From Dichomitus squalens LYAD-421 SS1 (lineage: Eukaryota > Basidiomycota > Agaricomycetes > Polyporales > Polyporaceae), in NCBI RefSeq assembly GCF_000275845.1, contig NW_006766883.1, positions 2,807,655 to 2,871,654 of the forward strand: a stretch of DNA of 64,000 nucleotides, given 5' to 3'. The notes beneath the pieces are model-generated. The model was not told where the DNA came from. It did not search any database and saw only the letters and a list, made by a program, of their open reading frames with translations. Position 1 is the stretch's first letter, and each line of letters opens with the position of its first letter. Both the position numbers and the translations under genes were made by a program. Below are positions 24,205-34,209 of this stretch, one piece after another.

Positions 24205-25357
24205 AGGCCAGGCCAACGCGATCTTCGCACCCGCATGCTCCCGTCTCACTTTACCTTTACGCATCTTCCCAGTTCTTCTACTCCACGCGATCTGCACAAT
24301 TTGATATATACCAAGAGCCACATCGGTGACGTTGGGTGCGTGGGCTTCGCGCACATTCAAGGTCTCGAGGACACGATGATCGATTAGAAGAGCAATCAGG
24401 CATGTACAGCATTTCGAGCGCAGACTACATACATGGACAAGTCCCCCTTCCGGCGGAAGCGATCTATGTGTGTTGGCTCATCTGATAACCCATCCCTACT
24501 TTGGGCTGTATCACGTCAGGTGAGTACGCTACTCAGCAAGACGTAAAAGCCGTTCTGGACTGTTAATTGACCTGCCCGCTGGCTACTGACCTTCGAGAGG
24601 CTTTTGAGCTAAGTGTTCCTTGCGCGTCTTCGTTTATAAAGGACTCCTCTACCCCGCAAACCACTCGCTGTGGCTAATACCCCTTTCGCTGTGGCGATTT
24701 GTGACAAGCTGTGCACAGATGCCGCCGGGCCGTATTGCCGTATCGATACGAGTGGCTCCTTAGGCGAACTCTTCTGGCTCCAATCCTGTACCTGCCGTAG
24801 ACGCCACTTTTCTCACCCCGCAGCGTGTCTGCTTGCAAGAAGGACTTTCGTCATACATTTGGACACTGGAAAGCTCCAGTAACATCACCACACCTCGTAC
24901 ACAAGTGGCTCATCGAGCTCACTGAGCGGCGGGCGGAGTCAGAAGGTCTCCCAACACGCGGGACGACCGGCTTCAGATCTCGCATCTAAGCATCGCTTCT
25001 CCGGTGGGGTGGGGACGTGGAGATGGGTCTGTCGCTTGAACTTGTAGATGGCACTCAGATTACATGGACGCACATGATTCCGCTGTGCCACGCACACGTT
25101 CTGCCCGCCAAATTTCGCTTCTATAAGATAGAGCTTGCCCTGCGGAGGAGACTCTCCTCCGGCAACACTGCTCGGACATACACCGATTGCGGACCTCACT
25201 CTCAGCTCGACTACGGTCGTCCACTACTTCCCTCTCTGATCTACAACAGCAGTGAGGGTACTCTGCATTGTGCCACCGCCTCTTGAAACCGAACCTCGCA
25301 CGGATCCACGGCCCATAGCCCAACACACTCCTACCCTTCTGCCTGCAGTAGACCGAC
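24205..25357. other. Intergenic region
   Basis: About 1.15 kb with only short, unconvincing open frames. A tataaa sits near 24635 and a tataagat near 25121; the latter could serve the gene starting at 25358. No RNA gene or repeat recognised. Confidence 0.4.
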
Positions 25358-26134
25358 ATGTCCCAGATCGCTTTGGCCTCAAATAGTGGTCGGAGTCCCC
25401 GTCCCATCCTGAGGCGAGACGTAACACCTCCAGAGTCTCCCGTACTTCCGTTTTCGCGGACTCGCGGTGGGCCGCTCTTCTCTCCGCATGTCCATTTCCC
25501 TCCTACCCCCGGTATGTCGTCAACATACCCTGCGCACTCGCCCTCGACATACGATCGCAAGCCCATCGTCGTCTCCCCCAATGTCGTCCAGCTCCCACGC
25601 CGCGGCGACCGCAGGCTGCAAACTCCATCCGCAAATTGCGACCCAGAGCGTCGCGAGCGCGGTCGTAGCCGCAGTCGCGGAAGGGGGCGCTTCGGAAACG
25701 CGGACGACTCTCCTGTCAAGGGCAGCTACTTCCACCCGCGCGCATTCGAGGCGTGCATGCCCGAGCCCGCGAACGTCCCCGCGCCCCCATTGGACTTCGA
25801 CTTCACCGTACCGGCGCTCATCCAGGACCTGTCGCCTTCGGACGAGTCTGACGAGGCCGTCTTGACTCCTCCTGGTGGGGACCTGCCCCGCCTCGCGCCC
25901 ATCGCGAGTACCATGCCATTACACCTACCCGATTCACACAGAGGGCGACGCCATTCTTTCGCGGACTCCTCCACAAATACTCTGTCGCCCCACCCGTCAT
26001 TACCTACGCCTCCTCGACGAAGCTCGCACGAGGGGAAGGATAGTCAAGAGAACTCGACGCGCGTGGAGCGACGACGACGACAAAGGCTCGCGTTCTCCCC
26101 TGAGCTTGATGAGGGGTGCCTTGGGGGTTTCTGA
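25358..26134 (+). CDS. Hypothetical disordered Pro/Ser/Arg-rich protein
   Basis: Uninterrupted frame of 258 codons starting MSQIALASNSGRSPRPILRR, not recognised by family. Rich in Pro, Ser and Arg. Notable segments are GGPLFSPHVHFPPTPGM, an RS-like block ERGRSRSRGRGRFG, SYFHPRAFEACMPEP, an acidic PSDESDEA patch and a basic RVERRRRQRLAF near the end. Several SP/TP sites suggest proline-directed phosphorylation, but that is inference. The length of the frame and its ordered motifs argue for a real gene; the absence of introns is unusual in this window. Confidence 0.6.
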   Translation: MSQIALASNSGRSPRPILRRDVTPPESPVLPFSRTRGGPLFSPHVHFPPTPGMSSTYPAHSPSTYDRKPIVVSPNVVQLPRRGDRRLQTPSANCDPERRERGRSRSRGRGRFGNADDSPVKGSYFHPRAFEACMPEPANVPAPPLDFDFTVPALIQDLSPSDESDEAVLTPPGGDLPRLAPIASTMPLHLPDSHRGRRHSFADSSTNTLSPHPSLPTPPRRSSHEGKDSQENSTRVERRRRQRLAFSPELDEGCLGGF

Positions 26135-27845
26135 TTATGATCACTTTGGAAGGGAGCGGTGGGCGTCGTGCGACTGCCTGGCCTCTGGCTTCCACACTGA
26201 TATTGGATGTGTACCAGTATGTTGTGATACCACGGCCTTGTAGATATCCAGGAGCGGGGAGCATACTGGCTTGTGTAACAGTATACTTGACGTCAGGTGT
26301 TAGGAGTAATAGTGCCTTCGTTTTCCTTTGGATTCCATGACGCCGGCCGTCTGTCTCACTACCAGACTTTCTCGGGGTGTATCCGTGATTCCATCTTTCA
26401 ATGTCCATCTCTTGGGTTTGAGTATGTACACCATGCCATACGTTCGTTGACGAGTTCCTACAAATGCTTTCAGACTGTTGAGCGTGCAAGACGCTGTAAA
26501 CTGAATCACTCACAAGTCACGCCGACGGCCATTGAACATGGGACGGAATCTGAGATCTGAGCCTTGCGTTCTGGATACCCTATCACCGCCAATGCTCTTT
26601 AGACAGATCGCTGACGTCGTCTGAATATTGATGCGCCTTCGCAAGTACTCATGTTCGGGAGATTCGCCGGGCGAATCCGGGTAGCAGGACGCCACCCTAC
26701 CTTCGCCTCCCCGAGAATGACGTCACCATCCATGACGACCTACGCCAGGATCGCCTTCTGCACATTCCGTTGCGGCAAAAAGGGCAGAACTACACGTTGT
26801 TGCATCGTGGTATTAACGCCAAGTACTTCCGGGAAGCTAATATGTCCCGAACCTAGCCGGGAGCGCAAGCCACAGGCCCCAGAAGATGATGCACAGAATG
26901 GGCCCGAACTCACCAAGCGTGCTTGCCGAGCCAGAGAGCGACGTACATAATTCGCAGACGTCTTGACCTGGTCTCACTGGTGTTGTAGCCGGCTCCCGCG
27001 TCTTCGCGTAGGCTCAGTCAACTGGAAGGGATTGAATACGCCAGGGCTATCGTAGGTTGGCTGGATTCATGATTGTTGTACTCTTTCTGCAAGCGGCTCA
27101 GACCGAATCTTGGTTGCATGTCCACTTAGCGGCTATCCCGAATGCGCGCATATACTCACCTTCTTATGTGCAGTGCTTTAATCAGGCTGTGATCGCCACC
27201 TCCGTACTCTGTTGATTGTTGTTGAGCGGAACCAGTGTTTCCAAATTAGCATGTCATGACTTGTGCGTGAGGCTCCGCGATGTACCCCGTTGCATTTTGC
27301 CTGCACAGAGGGCTTCAACGAGCTCCATTACATAATGTGCCTGATTTGAACCTGGCAACAACAACGAGACGGCATGTTCTTACGGGAGTACTCTCTTCTA
27401 CCAAGGTAGGATCCGAGTTGCGTCTTCGGCCAATCTTACAGCGGTTTGCATATCTTTAGGCTCTTTCGAAATCAAAAACACGCTGAGGTCGGTGAACGAG
27501 CCGACTAAGATGCGAGCCGATGCGCCACTCAAGACGCTGGAGGGCACCATGGAGAGCATCCGACGGATTTGCCTTGCACCCCTTTCGCTGGGCCGCCCGC
27601 TCAACGGGGTCGGCTCGCACATGGTTCGGGGCCCGAGCGACACCCCTGTACATGTACTGTAGCAGTAGCCCGATACTTACAGTATGCGGGGGCAAGGCGC
27701 CCATGGATATCATGGTCAATTGATGTTCCACGCTCACAAGGCACAATCTCTCTAGAGTCATACCAAGGCGGAGCCGCGCTGACGCCGGGCTCTCTGGACC
27801 ATCATCATCCAGGCTGAGGTTCGCTGGTTCGCGTCTGTACAAGGG
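26135..27845. other. Intergenic region
   Basis: About 1.7 kb. Short frames on both strands lack ATG starts in context or recognisable sequence. A minus-strand stretch at 27398-27842 has a good GTAAGT donor but no convincing start or partner exon. It likely contains the carboxypeptidase promoter. No tRNA or repeat seen. Confidence 0.4.
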
Positions 27846-29882
27846 ATGCGCTGGGTCTCTGCGTTGTTGCTTTCTACGACTTTGCTCGGTGCAGCCGCGA
27901 ACCCATTCGTGGGTTCAGACGCAGTGGTAGGTGTTGACAATGTCGGACCTCAACATATTCTGGCTTGGCCTGGGGTTGAACATCCCGCAGCCAACTCTGT
28001 AGAAGAGCATCGGCAAGAGGAGTTCCGAAGCACGATTACCAGTGTTGATGGTGTAGTGTGTGAGTGTGCAATCACAGTTTTGGTCCGCGAAAATACTCTC
28101 TAAAGCAGCGTACTCTCCTCCCGCAGACCAGCAGTTTGCGCACCCTGCGTTCTCGGATCATCGCTTGAGGGTTACTAGTCCTGAGATATGTGACCCCACC
28201 GTGAAACAGTACTCGGGATATCTTGATATCTCAGACACTCGTCACCTCTTCTTCTGGTGAGTGTGCTTATCCTGTCTCGCAGCTAGTATCCGTCATTCAG
28301 TATCCATGCGCCAAGGTTCTTCGAAGCACGGAAGAATCCGGACTCGGCACCTCTCATGATGTGGCTCAATGGCGGGCCTGGATGTAGCTCCACGACAGGT
28401 CTACTCTTCGAAAACGGCCCCTGCGCTGTCACTTCTCCAAATACGACCGAGTGGAACCCGTACTCATGGACTAACGTTGCGAACATGATCTTCCTTGACG
28501 AGCCCATCGGTACCGGTTACTCCTACGCCTCCGACCACTCCAAGGTCGACACGCTTGCGGACCTTGCTGTCGACGTCTACGCTTTCCTCCAATTGTTCGT
28601 GTCCAGCTTCCCCCAATACGCCGAAAAACCATTCCATCTCGCTGCGGAGAGCTGGGGCGGGCATTATGGACCAAACATCGCGAGCTACGTACATAAGATG
28701 AACAAGCGCCGCATATACGCTCCGTTCCCAGGACAGAGGCATATCAATTTTGCCAGCTTGATCTTGGCGAATGGCTTGACAGAACCAGCGACGCAGTTCG
28801 AGAGCGTACCGGAATACCTATGCGACAAGTCGCCGTACCCGCCGTTCGAAAAGGACTCAGTGACATGTCGCATGTTGAGAGCCGAAGCCCCGATTTGCGA
28901 GAGGATGATCGAGAGCTGTTATCGATTTGAGAGCTTGGCGACATGCGTGTCCGCGACCAGGTACTGCTGGGCACGCGTCCTGGGTGTTGGGGGTAGTAAG
29001 TACATCTTAGCCACACAATGCAATATCGTAGCATACTGACGAATAATCCCTTATAGACATCCACTACAACCCATACGACATTCGGATCCCATGCGTGGAC
29101 CCCGACGGGGTGTGCTACGAGGAAATGGGGTGGATTACATCCTGGATGAACAAACCCGACGTGAAAAGGGCGCTGGGCGTGGATCACAGTCCGATTGACT
29201 TCCTAGCGTGTAACATGACGACCAACGCGGGGTTCTACACACAGGGTCAAGCGATGCACAACAGCGCGGCGCTTCTGCCTGAGCTTGTGGAGGCCGGTAT
29301 ACGCCTGATGTCCTTTGCCGGGAATACCGGTGAGCTTTTGTGTCTCACTAAAACCAGGACTGACTCAGCTGATTATAATGAACTGTCTTCAGATAGTGTC
29401 TGCAATCACATTGTGTGTGATCCTGGTGACATCGAGTGCACTGGACTGAATGTTAGCATTGACCTAGGGCATTGAGAACTGGATGCTCAAGCTCGAGCAC
29501 AAGCACCACGAGGAGTTCTTGAGCGCGCCGTTCCTCCCGTTCATCACAGACGTGACGGGGGACGTCGGAGGCAAGGTGCGCACGGCGGGCGGGTCAGGTG
29601 CAGGAAACGTCACCTACGTCCAGATTGTCGATGGCGGGTATGTACCTCCATGCATCCATGTCTTGCTGTTGGTCCATGTTCCATGTGCCGTGCTCACACA
29701 ACGTTGGTCATGCCTGCAGACACATGGCCCCACACGACCAACCGGAGGCCACATTGGTGAGCGTGTCTGCTCTTAGCACGTTTCATGCGTGCACTCGTGA
29801 GCTGACTAGGGTTGGAATCGTCGGTTCACAGGACATGATCACCAGATGGGTGAGAAATATCCCATTCGATGTGATCGGATGA
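27846..29882 (+). CDS. Secreted or vacuolar serine carboxypeptidase (S10, CPY-like)
   Basis: Removes C-terminal residues from peptides. The N-terminus MRWVSALLLSTTLLGAAANP is a typical signal peptide. S10 landmarks in order: GYLDISDTRHLFFW, WLNGGPGCSS (oxyanion region), ENGPCAV, MIFLDEPIGTGYSY, AESWGGHYGPNIA with the catalytic Ser, then FAGNTDSVCNHIG with the catalytic Asp, and GGHMAPHDQPEATL with the catalytic His. The Asp segment is encoded by a 20-nt exon (29393-29412) between two introns, and the Asp codon itself is split (G|AT). The His exon is 37 nt. Many cysteines in the middle fit family disulfides. The protein ends RWVRNIPFDVIG, roughly 530 aa. The Trp in AESWGGHY replaces the Tyr of the common ESYGGHY. 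Confidence 0.9.
29393..29412 (+). other. 20-nt microexon carrying the catalytic Asp
   Basis: Flanked by introns 29330-29392 and 29413-29467. Exon phase is 1 in and 0 out. It encodes the end of GNTD plus SVCNHI, which lies in the S10 catalytic-Asp region and is needed to join FAGN to GIENWMLKLEH in frame. Confidence 0.75.
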
Positions 29883-29909
29883 CAGGAATGGAGGTCCGGT
29901 TGCCAGTTG

Positions 29910-29983
29910 GACCCAGCGGAGGCCGAGAAGCCTCCGCGGGCCGTCCGACCCAGCGGAGGCCGAGAAGCCTCCGCGGGCCGTCC
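29910..29983. repeat. Two 37-bp tandem copies, each with a hairpin
   Basis: The unit beginning gacccagcggaggc is present twice, apparently identically, with period 37. Each copy contains an inverted repeat gcggaggc/gcctccgc (8 bp, 6-nt loop). It lies 28 bp after the carboxypeptidase stop, so it is probably in its 3' UTR. Confidence 0.85.
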
Positions 29984-30309
29984 GTTCACCCTTGTAGTAT
30001 AGCCCCCAGACAACCCCCACTCAACAGAGACTGTAGTTTCAACATGTGTATTTGAGCGTGTGAGAGCAGTTGTAGTAAGTGGCGGAGGTACGACAGGCGG
30101 CTCACCGGGTTGTTGCGGTGCTGACTACGGGACGCGTCTTGTCGCGCGGGTGGCTGTAATCACGTGGTAGACACGCGTATTGAGGCTGGTTTCCCTTTCG
30201 GGCATTCAACGCATCCTGGCGATGCCGAAGCTTGTCTCCTTGTCGTCTCCACCAGCGTCGCCACTATCGAGGTCTATATCTACGCAATCACATACTTGAC
30301 GAACTCAAC

Positions 30310-31330
30310 ATGCGCCGCGCTCAGAGTGTCAGACACTACGCCCGACCATCACAGGTTCATAACACGGACGACCTCGGTGTCTTGAGAGAGGACGAATCTG
30401 TGGAAGATGTCCTCCGCCGACAGTTGCTCGAGAAGGACAGGGAATGCGACAGGGTGCGTTCATCGATGAATAGTCACCGATACAATACATAGGAGTGATC
30501 GCTATGATAGCTTCAAATCCAAATTCAGTCCCTTCAGGCACAGCTAGCTCAACGACCGCCACTGGAGGAGATCCAGGCACTGGAGAAAGAATATACGAAC
30601 CTTGAGCTTTTGCTGCAGGGAACGCAACGAGAGAATGAGCGATGTATGGCTGAGCTGGAGAGGTATGTCGGCAGCTATGCACCTTTGTTCTTACAGGCTC
30701 TACGAATGACATGGGCCACAGAGGAAAGGTGCGAGAGAAGATGCTCGAGCGTGAGCTCGAGAAATTGGCCGGCGTGAATTGGCAGGTGTGTCCTGTTACG
30801 ACTTTCTATTAGTCTTATGTCGTCCACCCTGACTCTCACCCTCATTCGCCCAGTCCAACCTAGAACTGGGCACACCCACTTCCGCTTCAGGCTTTCACGC
30901 ACGCGCCGCCAGCCTCATTAATTCAGGCAGGCAGTCCAGCCCGGTGTCGTCCAACAAAGCTACAAACGATCAAGCGAGCGTCGAAGCGACAAAGGCGTAT
31001 GTCGAACAAATGCGCCTCATGATTCTGGGCATGGAGCAGCGCTTGCAGTCCCGCGAGGATAAGCTCACTAGACACATCGAACGTGCCGAGGCCGAGGGCG
31101 CTCGGTTCGAGGAGGTGCGAAGGCAACCTATCACAACCAGTCAGTGACATGGTGGTATGTCGTCGTTCATACGAGGTGCGGCATCTTGTGCCATGGGATG
31201 GACATGTTGTGTCGAATGTTTCGGCCAAGTCAACCGCTTATTGCTTCTGCAGTCCAATCTTCATTGCCCGCTGCACCCTCGCAGTCGCCGTTCGCTAGCA
31301 GGATCCCCGTCATCGGAACGAACCTTGTAG
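30310..31330 (+). CDS. Hypothetical coiled-coil protein
   Basis: Not recognised by family. Phase-consistent exons 30310-30453, 30529-30662, 30722-30785, 30854-31114 and 31253-31330 give 226 aa. The sequence is heptad-like and charged: VEDVLRRQLLEKDRECDR, LEEIQALEKEYTNLELLL, VREKMLERELEKLAGVNWQ and YVEQMRLMILGMEQRLQSR. Between the last two coils is a short Ser/Asn linker. Both ends are uncertain. An upstream ATG at 30222 (MPKLVSLSSPPASP) could be spliced in, and the last exon could instead use an acceptor near 31282, with possible further coding sequence toward 31820. A structural or adaptor role would be a guess. Confidence 0.55.
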
Positions 31331-32251
31331 TCATATGTACTTGTACAAGTCGGGATCGCACACACTCATCAATCATATACCGGCATCCGAGATGTAGACC
31401 TTCTGCCAATCATGGAGTATATGTGAGAAAGAGCGACAATACAATTGTAGGCCAGTTCGGCAGGGAAGATTTGAAGGCTTCTCTCGTACCCGTGTTTCCA
31501 CTAGCATGGCTGGACCCGAATGGAAACGAAGGAAGTTCACTCGGTGTTCGTCCTACAACTGCAGTAGTGTATGTCTCTAGTCGTATATCGAGGACGAGGA
31601 GGGCCACAAGGCGACCATTGTTCATGTAAATGAAGAACACGGCCTACATGCAGATATCGTCATGGCCGACGCTTCGGTGATGGGCCATCCGCGAAACGTC
31701 TCACAGACAGACCCTGTAATTTCGGTGCAGAATCTGCAGAGTCCGCAAGCCTCGTGGAATCATCACGAACGCGGCACTCGACGGTGGCCCATCACGAGCA
31801 TGTCGTCATCGCCCGCGAAGTAGACTCTTTGTGCAAGCGATTCAGAACCACACCAAATCCTGGTGATCTCTGAACCAGTGGGGCTGGCGGTATGTCGGCT
31901 AGGTTGTCAAGCGCTCTCTTTCGTGGTCGCCATAGGCGGTCGACGCGAGGCGCCAATGCTCCCCACTATTGGAACTGAACCTGAAGCCCTTACAAAGTGA
32001 ACTACCCCACTGATTCTGAACCGCCTGCAGAAAGAGTCTAGTAAGTATGCAGACACGGCCCCGACTGGGATCGGGGTCACCCACGCACCGTGTCCCCGCT
32101 GCGCAGCCGGGAATTCGAAGTCGAGCTTGCACCAGAACGTGCGACCCCCTGCAGACGGACACCTATGCACATCCTGCCTCAGACCGCGTCTGGACTGCCA
32201 CACACAGTCCCCAGCACTATCGCGTCGCAGTCGACACCCAGGCCAACAGAC
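31331..32251. other. Intergenic or unresolved exons
   Basis: About 920 bp. A frame near 31578-31823 ending MSSSPAK has protein-like composition but no acceptable splice link to its neighbours. It may be a lost or mis-modelled 3' part of the coiled-coil gene. The 3' part presumably holds the amidohydrolase promoter. Confidence 0.35.
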
Positions 32252-34209
32252 ATGGACACGGACAGCTTCGCGTACCCGCCGGAGCGATCGTCCCGTCGCA
32301 GAGACGGAGACCCCGAGCGCCTCGTGAAGATCTACGCCGGAAAGCTGTTCGACCCGCACTCGCTCCAGCTGCTGCCGCGGCGCGTGGTGACCGTCTCGGA
32401 GGACTTAGGTTTGGTCGTGGACGTCGAGCCGTACACGGAGCAGGAAGCGAACGAGGTGGACTTTGGAGGGGACGAGAAGGCGATCGACCTGCGGGACGCG
32501 ACAGTCCTTCCTGGCTTTGTGGACGCACATGTGCACCGTGAGTTTGTGTTATTTGACGTCTGCCGTTCGTGGATGCCATCGTGTACTTCTGCGCTGGCTC
32601 TGCTCGGAACCTTGAGATCTTTCCTATCTTTATCCTGTACTATCATAGACTGTCCTTCTGGCGGCTTTGCGGCCTCGGCTCACGTCTCGATCTGACATCT
32701 TTCGTCGTAGTGTTCCTTCATTCGTATGGCGAAGCCTCATGGGGCGAACAGCTCACAAAGGAGAGCCTCGTGGAGCGCACCGTACGCGCCACCGTTCACG
32801 CCAAGCGGACATTGATGGCGGGGTATACTGCTGTGCGGTGCGTCTAGTGCTGTGCATCTCCACATTCTTGACTCTGCGGCCTCAAGGCGGCCGTCTGTAG
32901 CCTGTGGTACACTCTAGGGTCAAAGCAGGATGGTGACTCACGTGGGATGTTGCAAACAGGGACCTAGGAACAGAAGGCGCGGAAGACGCTGACATTCACT
33001 TGCGGAAGTGCATGTCTGGCCCGAACCCTATCATCTCGGGACCCCGATATTTTTGCGCGAACCGGGCAATCATTGCAAGTGGCAGCTATGGTGAGTAGTC
33101 CTCGGAGCGCCGTTGAACGATCCTTGGTCCTCGGAGCGCCGTTGAACGATCCTTGGTCTCACTTACTGAGCAATGATCCATCGGATCAGGTCCGAAAAGC
33201 AACCTGCACTTGCACCAAGACGGCGTCGAAGGTGTCACCGGAGCGCAGTTCGTCGATGGCGAAGTCGAGTGCGTCAAGGCTGTTCGGATGCAGGTGGGCG
33301 CGGGAGCAGACTGGATCAAGGTCGCGTAGATCGTTTCCGCTGATGGCCCGATGGACATTAACATATAAGACTATCAACAGGTGTACGCAGGCGAGTCCCA
33401 AATCCGCGTGTGGGGTCCAAAGCCGGAACTTACGTTGCTCAATGACGGTTATGAACGCTTTAGACTATCGCCCACGCACCCGCATCGCGGATGTGAACAC
33501 CAAGCTCCCTCGCACCGCGCTGCAGACGTTCACGACCGGCGAGGTCAAGGCTATGGTGTCCGCTGCTCGCCAACTAGGCGTTAAGGTGGCAGCGCATGCG
33601 CAGACGTGGCGTCCGGATCTCCTACCGGAGAACGGAGGCGTTGACACACTCGAGCACGGGAACAATATTCCCGACGAACTTGTCGACCATATCGTGAAGT
33701 CAAGGGTCACCTGGGTCCCGACCCTGTCCGTGTTCTACTCCGAGGACCACGAAAAGGCTGCAGGTGGCCCGTGGGATACGACCTCACGTAACTTCCAGGA
33801 AGCGATTCAGCGAGGTATGACGAACATCGCCTGTGGCGGCGACACGGGGCCGTTCCCTCATGGAGACAATGCGCTGGAAATGAAGTTAATGGTTAGGCTC
33901 GGCGCGGATTGGAGGCACGTCCTGGGGTGGGCGACCCTAGGGGGCTGGCATTGCATTCGGAGTGCGGCTTGGGAAGGCACGCAGGGCGCGGCACGGTTGG
34001 CACTCGTGGACGAGCTGCAGGAGAGCGCGCAGGAGGTCGGAGACAACGAGGTGCCATTTGGTGTAGTCAGGAGGGGCTTCGCGGCTGATATCGTGGCAAC
34101 GAAAGGCGACCTGGAGAAGGATTTCGAGAATGCGGTCGATAAATCGAGCATTGTCTTTGTCATGAAGGGAGGGAAGGTCTTCAAGCGAGGTGGCCGGGAA
34201 CTCGTGTAG
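32252..34209 (+). CDS. Metal-dependent amidohydrolase family protein
   Basis: TIM-barrel hydrolase of the imidazolonepropionase/prolidase-like amidohydrolases; the substrate cannot be predicted. Six exons (32252-32537, 32711-32837, 32960-33090, 33190-33320, 33381-33390, 33464-34209) give 476 aa. Metal ligands: HxH in LPGFVDAHVH, a candidate carbamylated Lys in GADWIKV, His in VKVAAHAQ, His in TLEHGNN and Asp in GGDTGPFPHG. The C-terminal domain ends with GFAADIVATKGD and MKGGKVFKRGG. Exon 5 is 10 nt and is followed by a GC-AG intron; only this arrangement gives IKVYADYRPRTRIADV in frame. Intron 3 contains a 29-bp tandem duplication. An in-frame upstream ATG at 32165 would add 29 residues. Confidence 0.85.
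33100..33157 (+). repeat. 29-bp tandem duplication in an intron
   Basis: Two adjacent, apparently identical 29-bp copies (33100-33128 and 33129-33157) starting cctcggagcgcc, inside amidohydrolase intron 3 (33091-33189). The duplication lengthens the intron to 99 nt against the usual 50-60 nt here. Confidence 0.9.
33381..33463 (+). other. 10-nt microexon followed by a GC-AG intron
   Basis: Exon gtgtacgcag (33381-33390) encodes VYA plus one base. The following 73-nt intron begins GCGAGT and ends tttag at 33463, and G|AC then makes Asp. Read-through would put a 24-residue non-conserved insert in place of the family's KVYADYR junction and end in a different frame. Confidence 0.65.

Noticed and set aside
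27398..27842. Minus-strand two-exon gene candidate with a GTAAGT donor
   Set aside because: No credible start codon, very short product, and acceptor choices give unrelated frames.
31400..31823. Extra 3' exons of the coiled-coil gene
   Set aside because: Protein-like composition, but the required introns would be 12-40 nt or break the frame; recorded only as uncertain.
17580..34209. A secondary-metabolite or catabolic gene cluster around the siroheme, carboxypeptidase and amidohydrolase genes
   Set aside because: No synthase, transporter or dedicated regulator accompanies them and the functions are unrelated.
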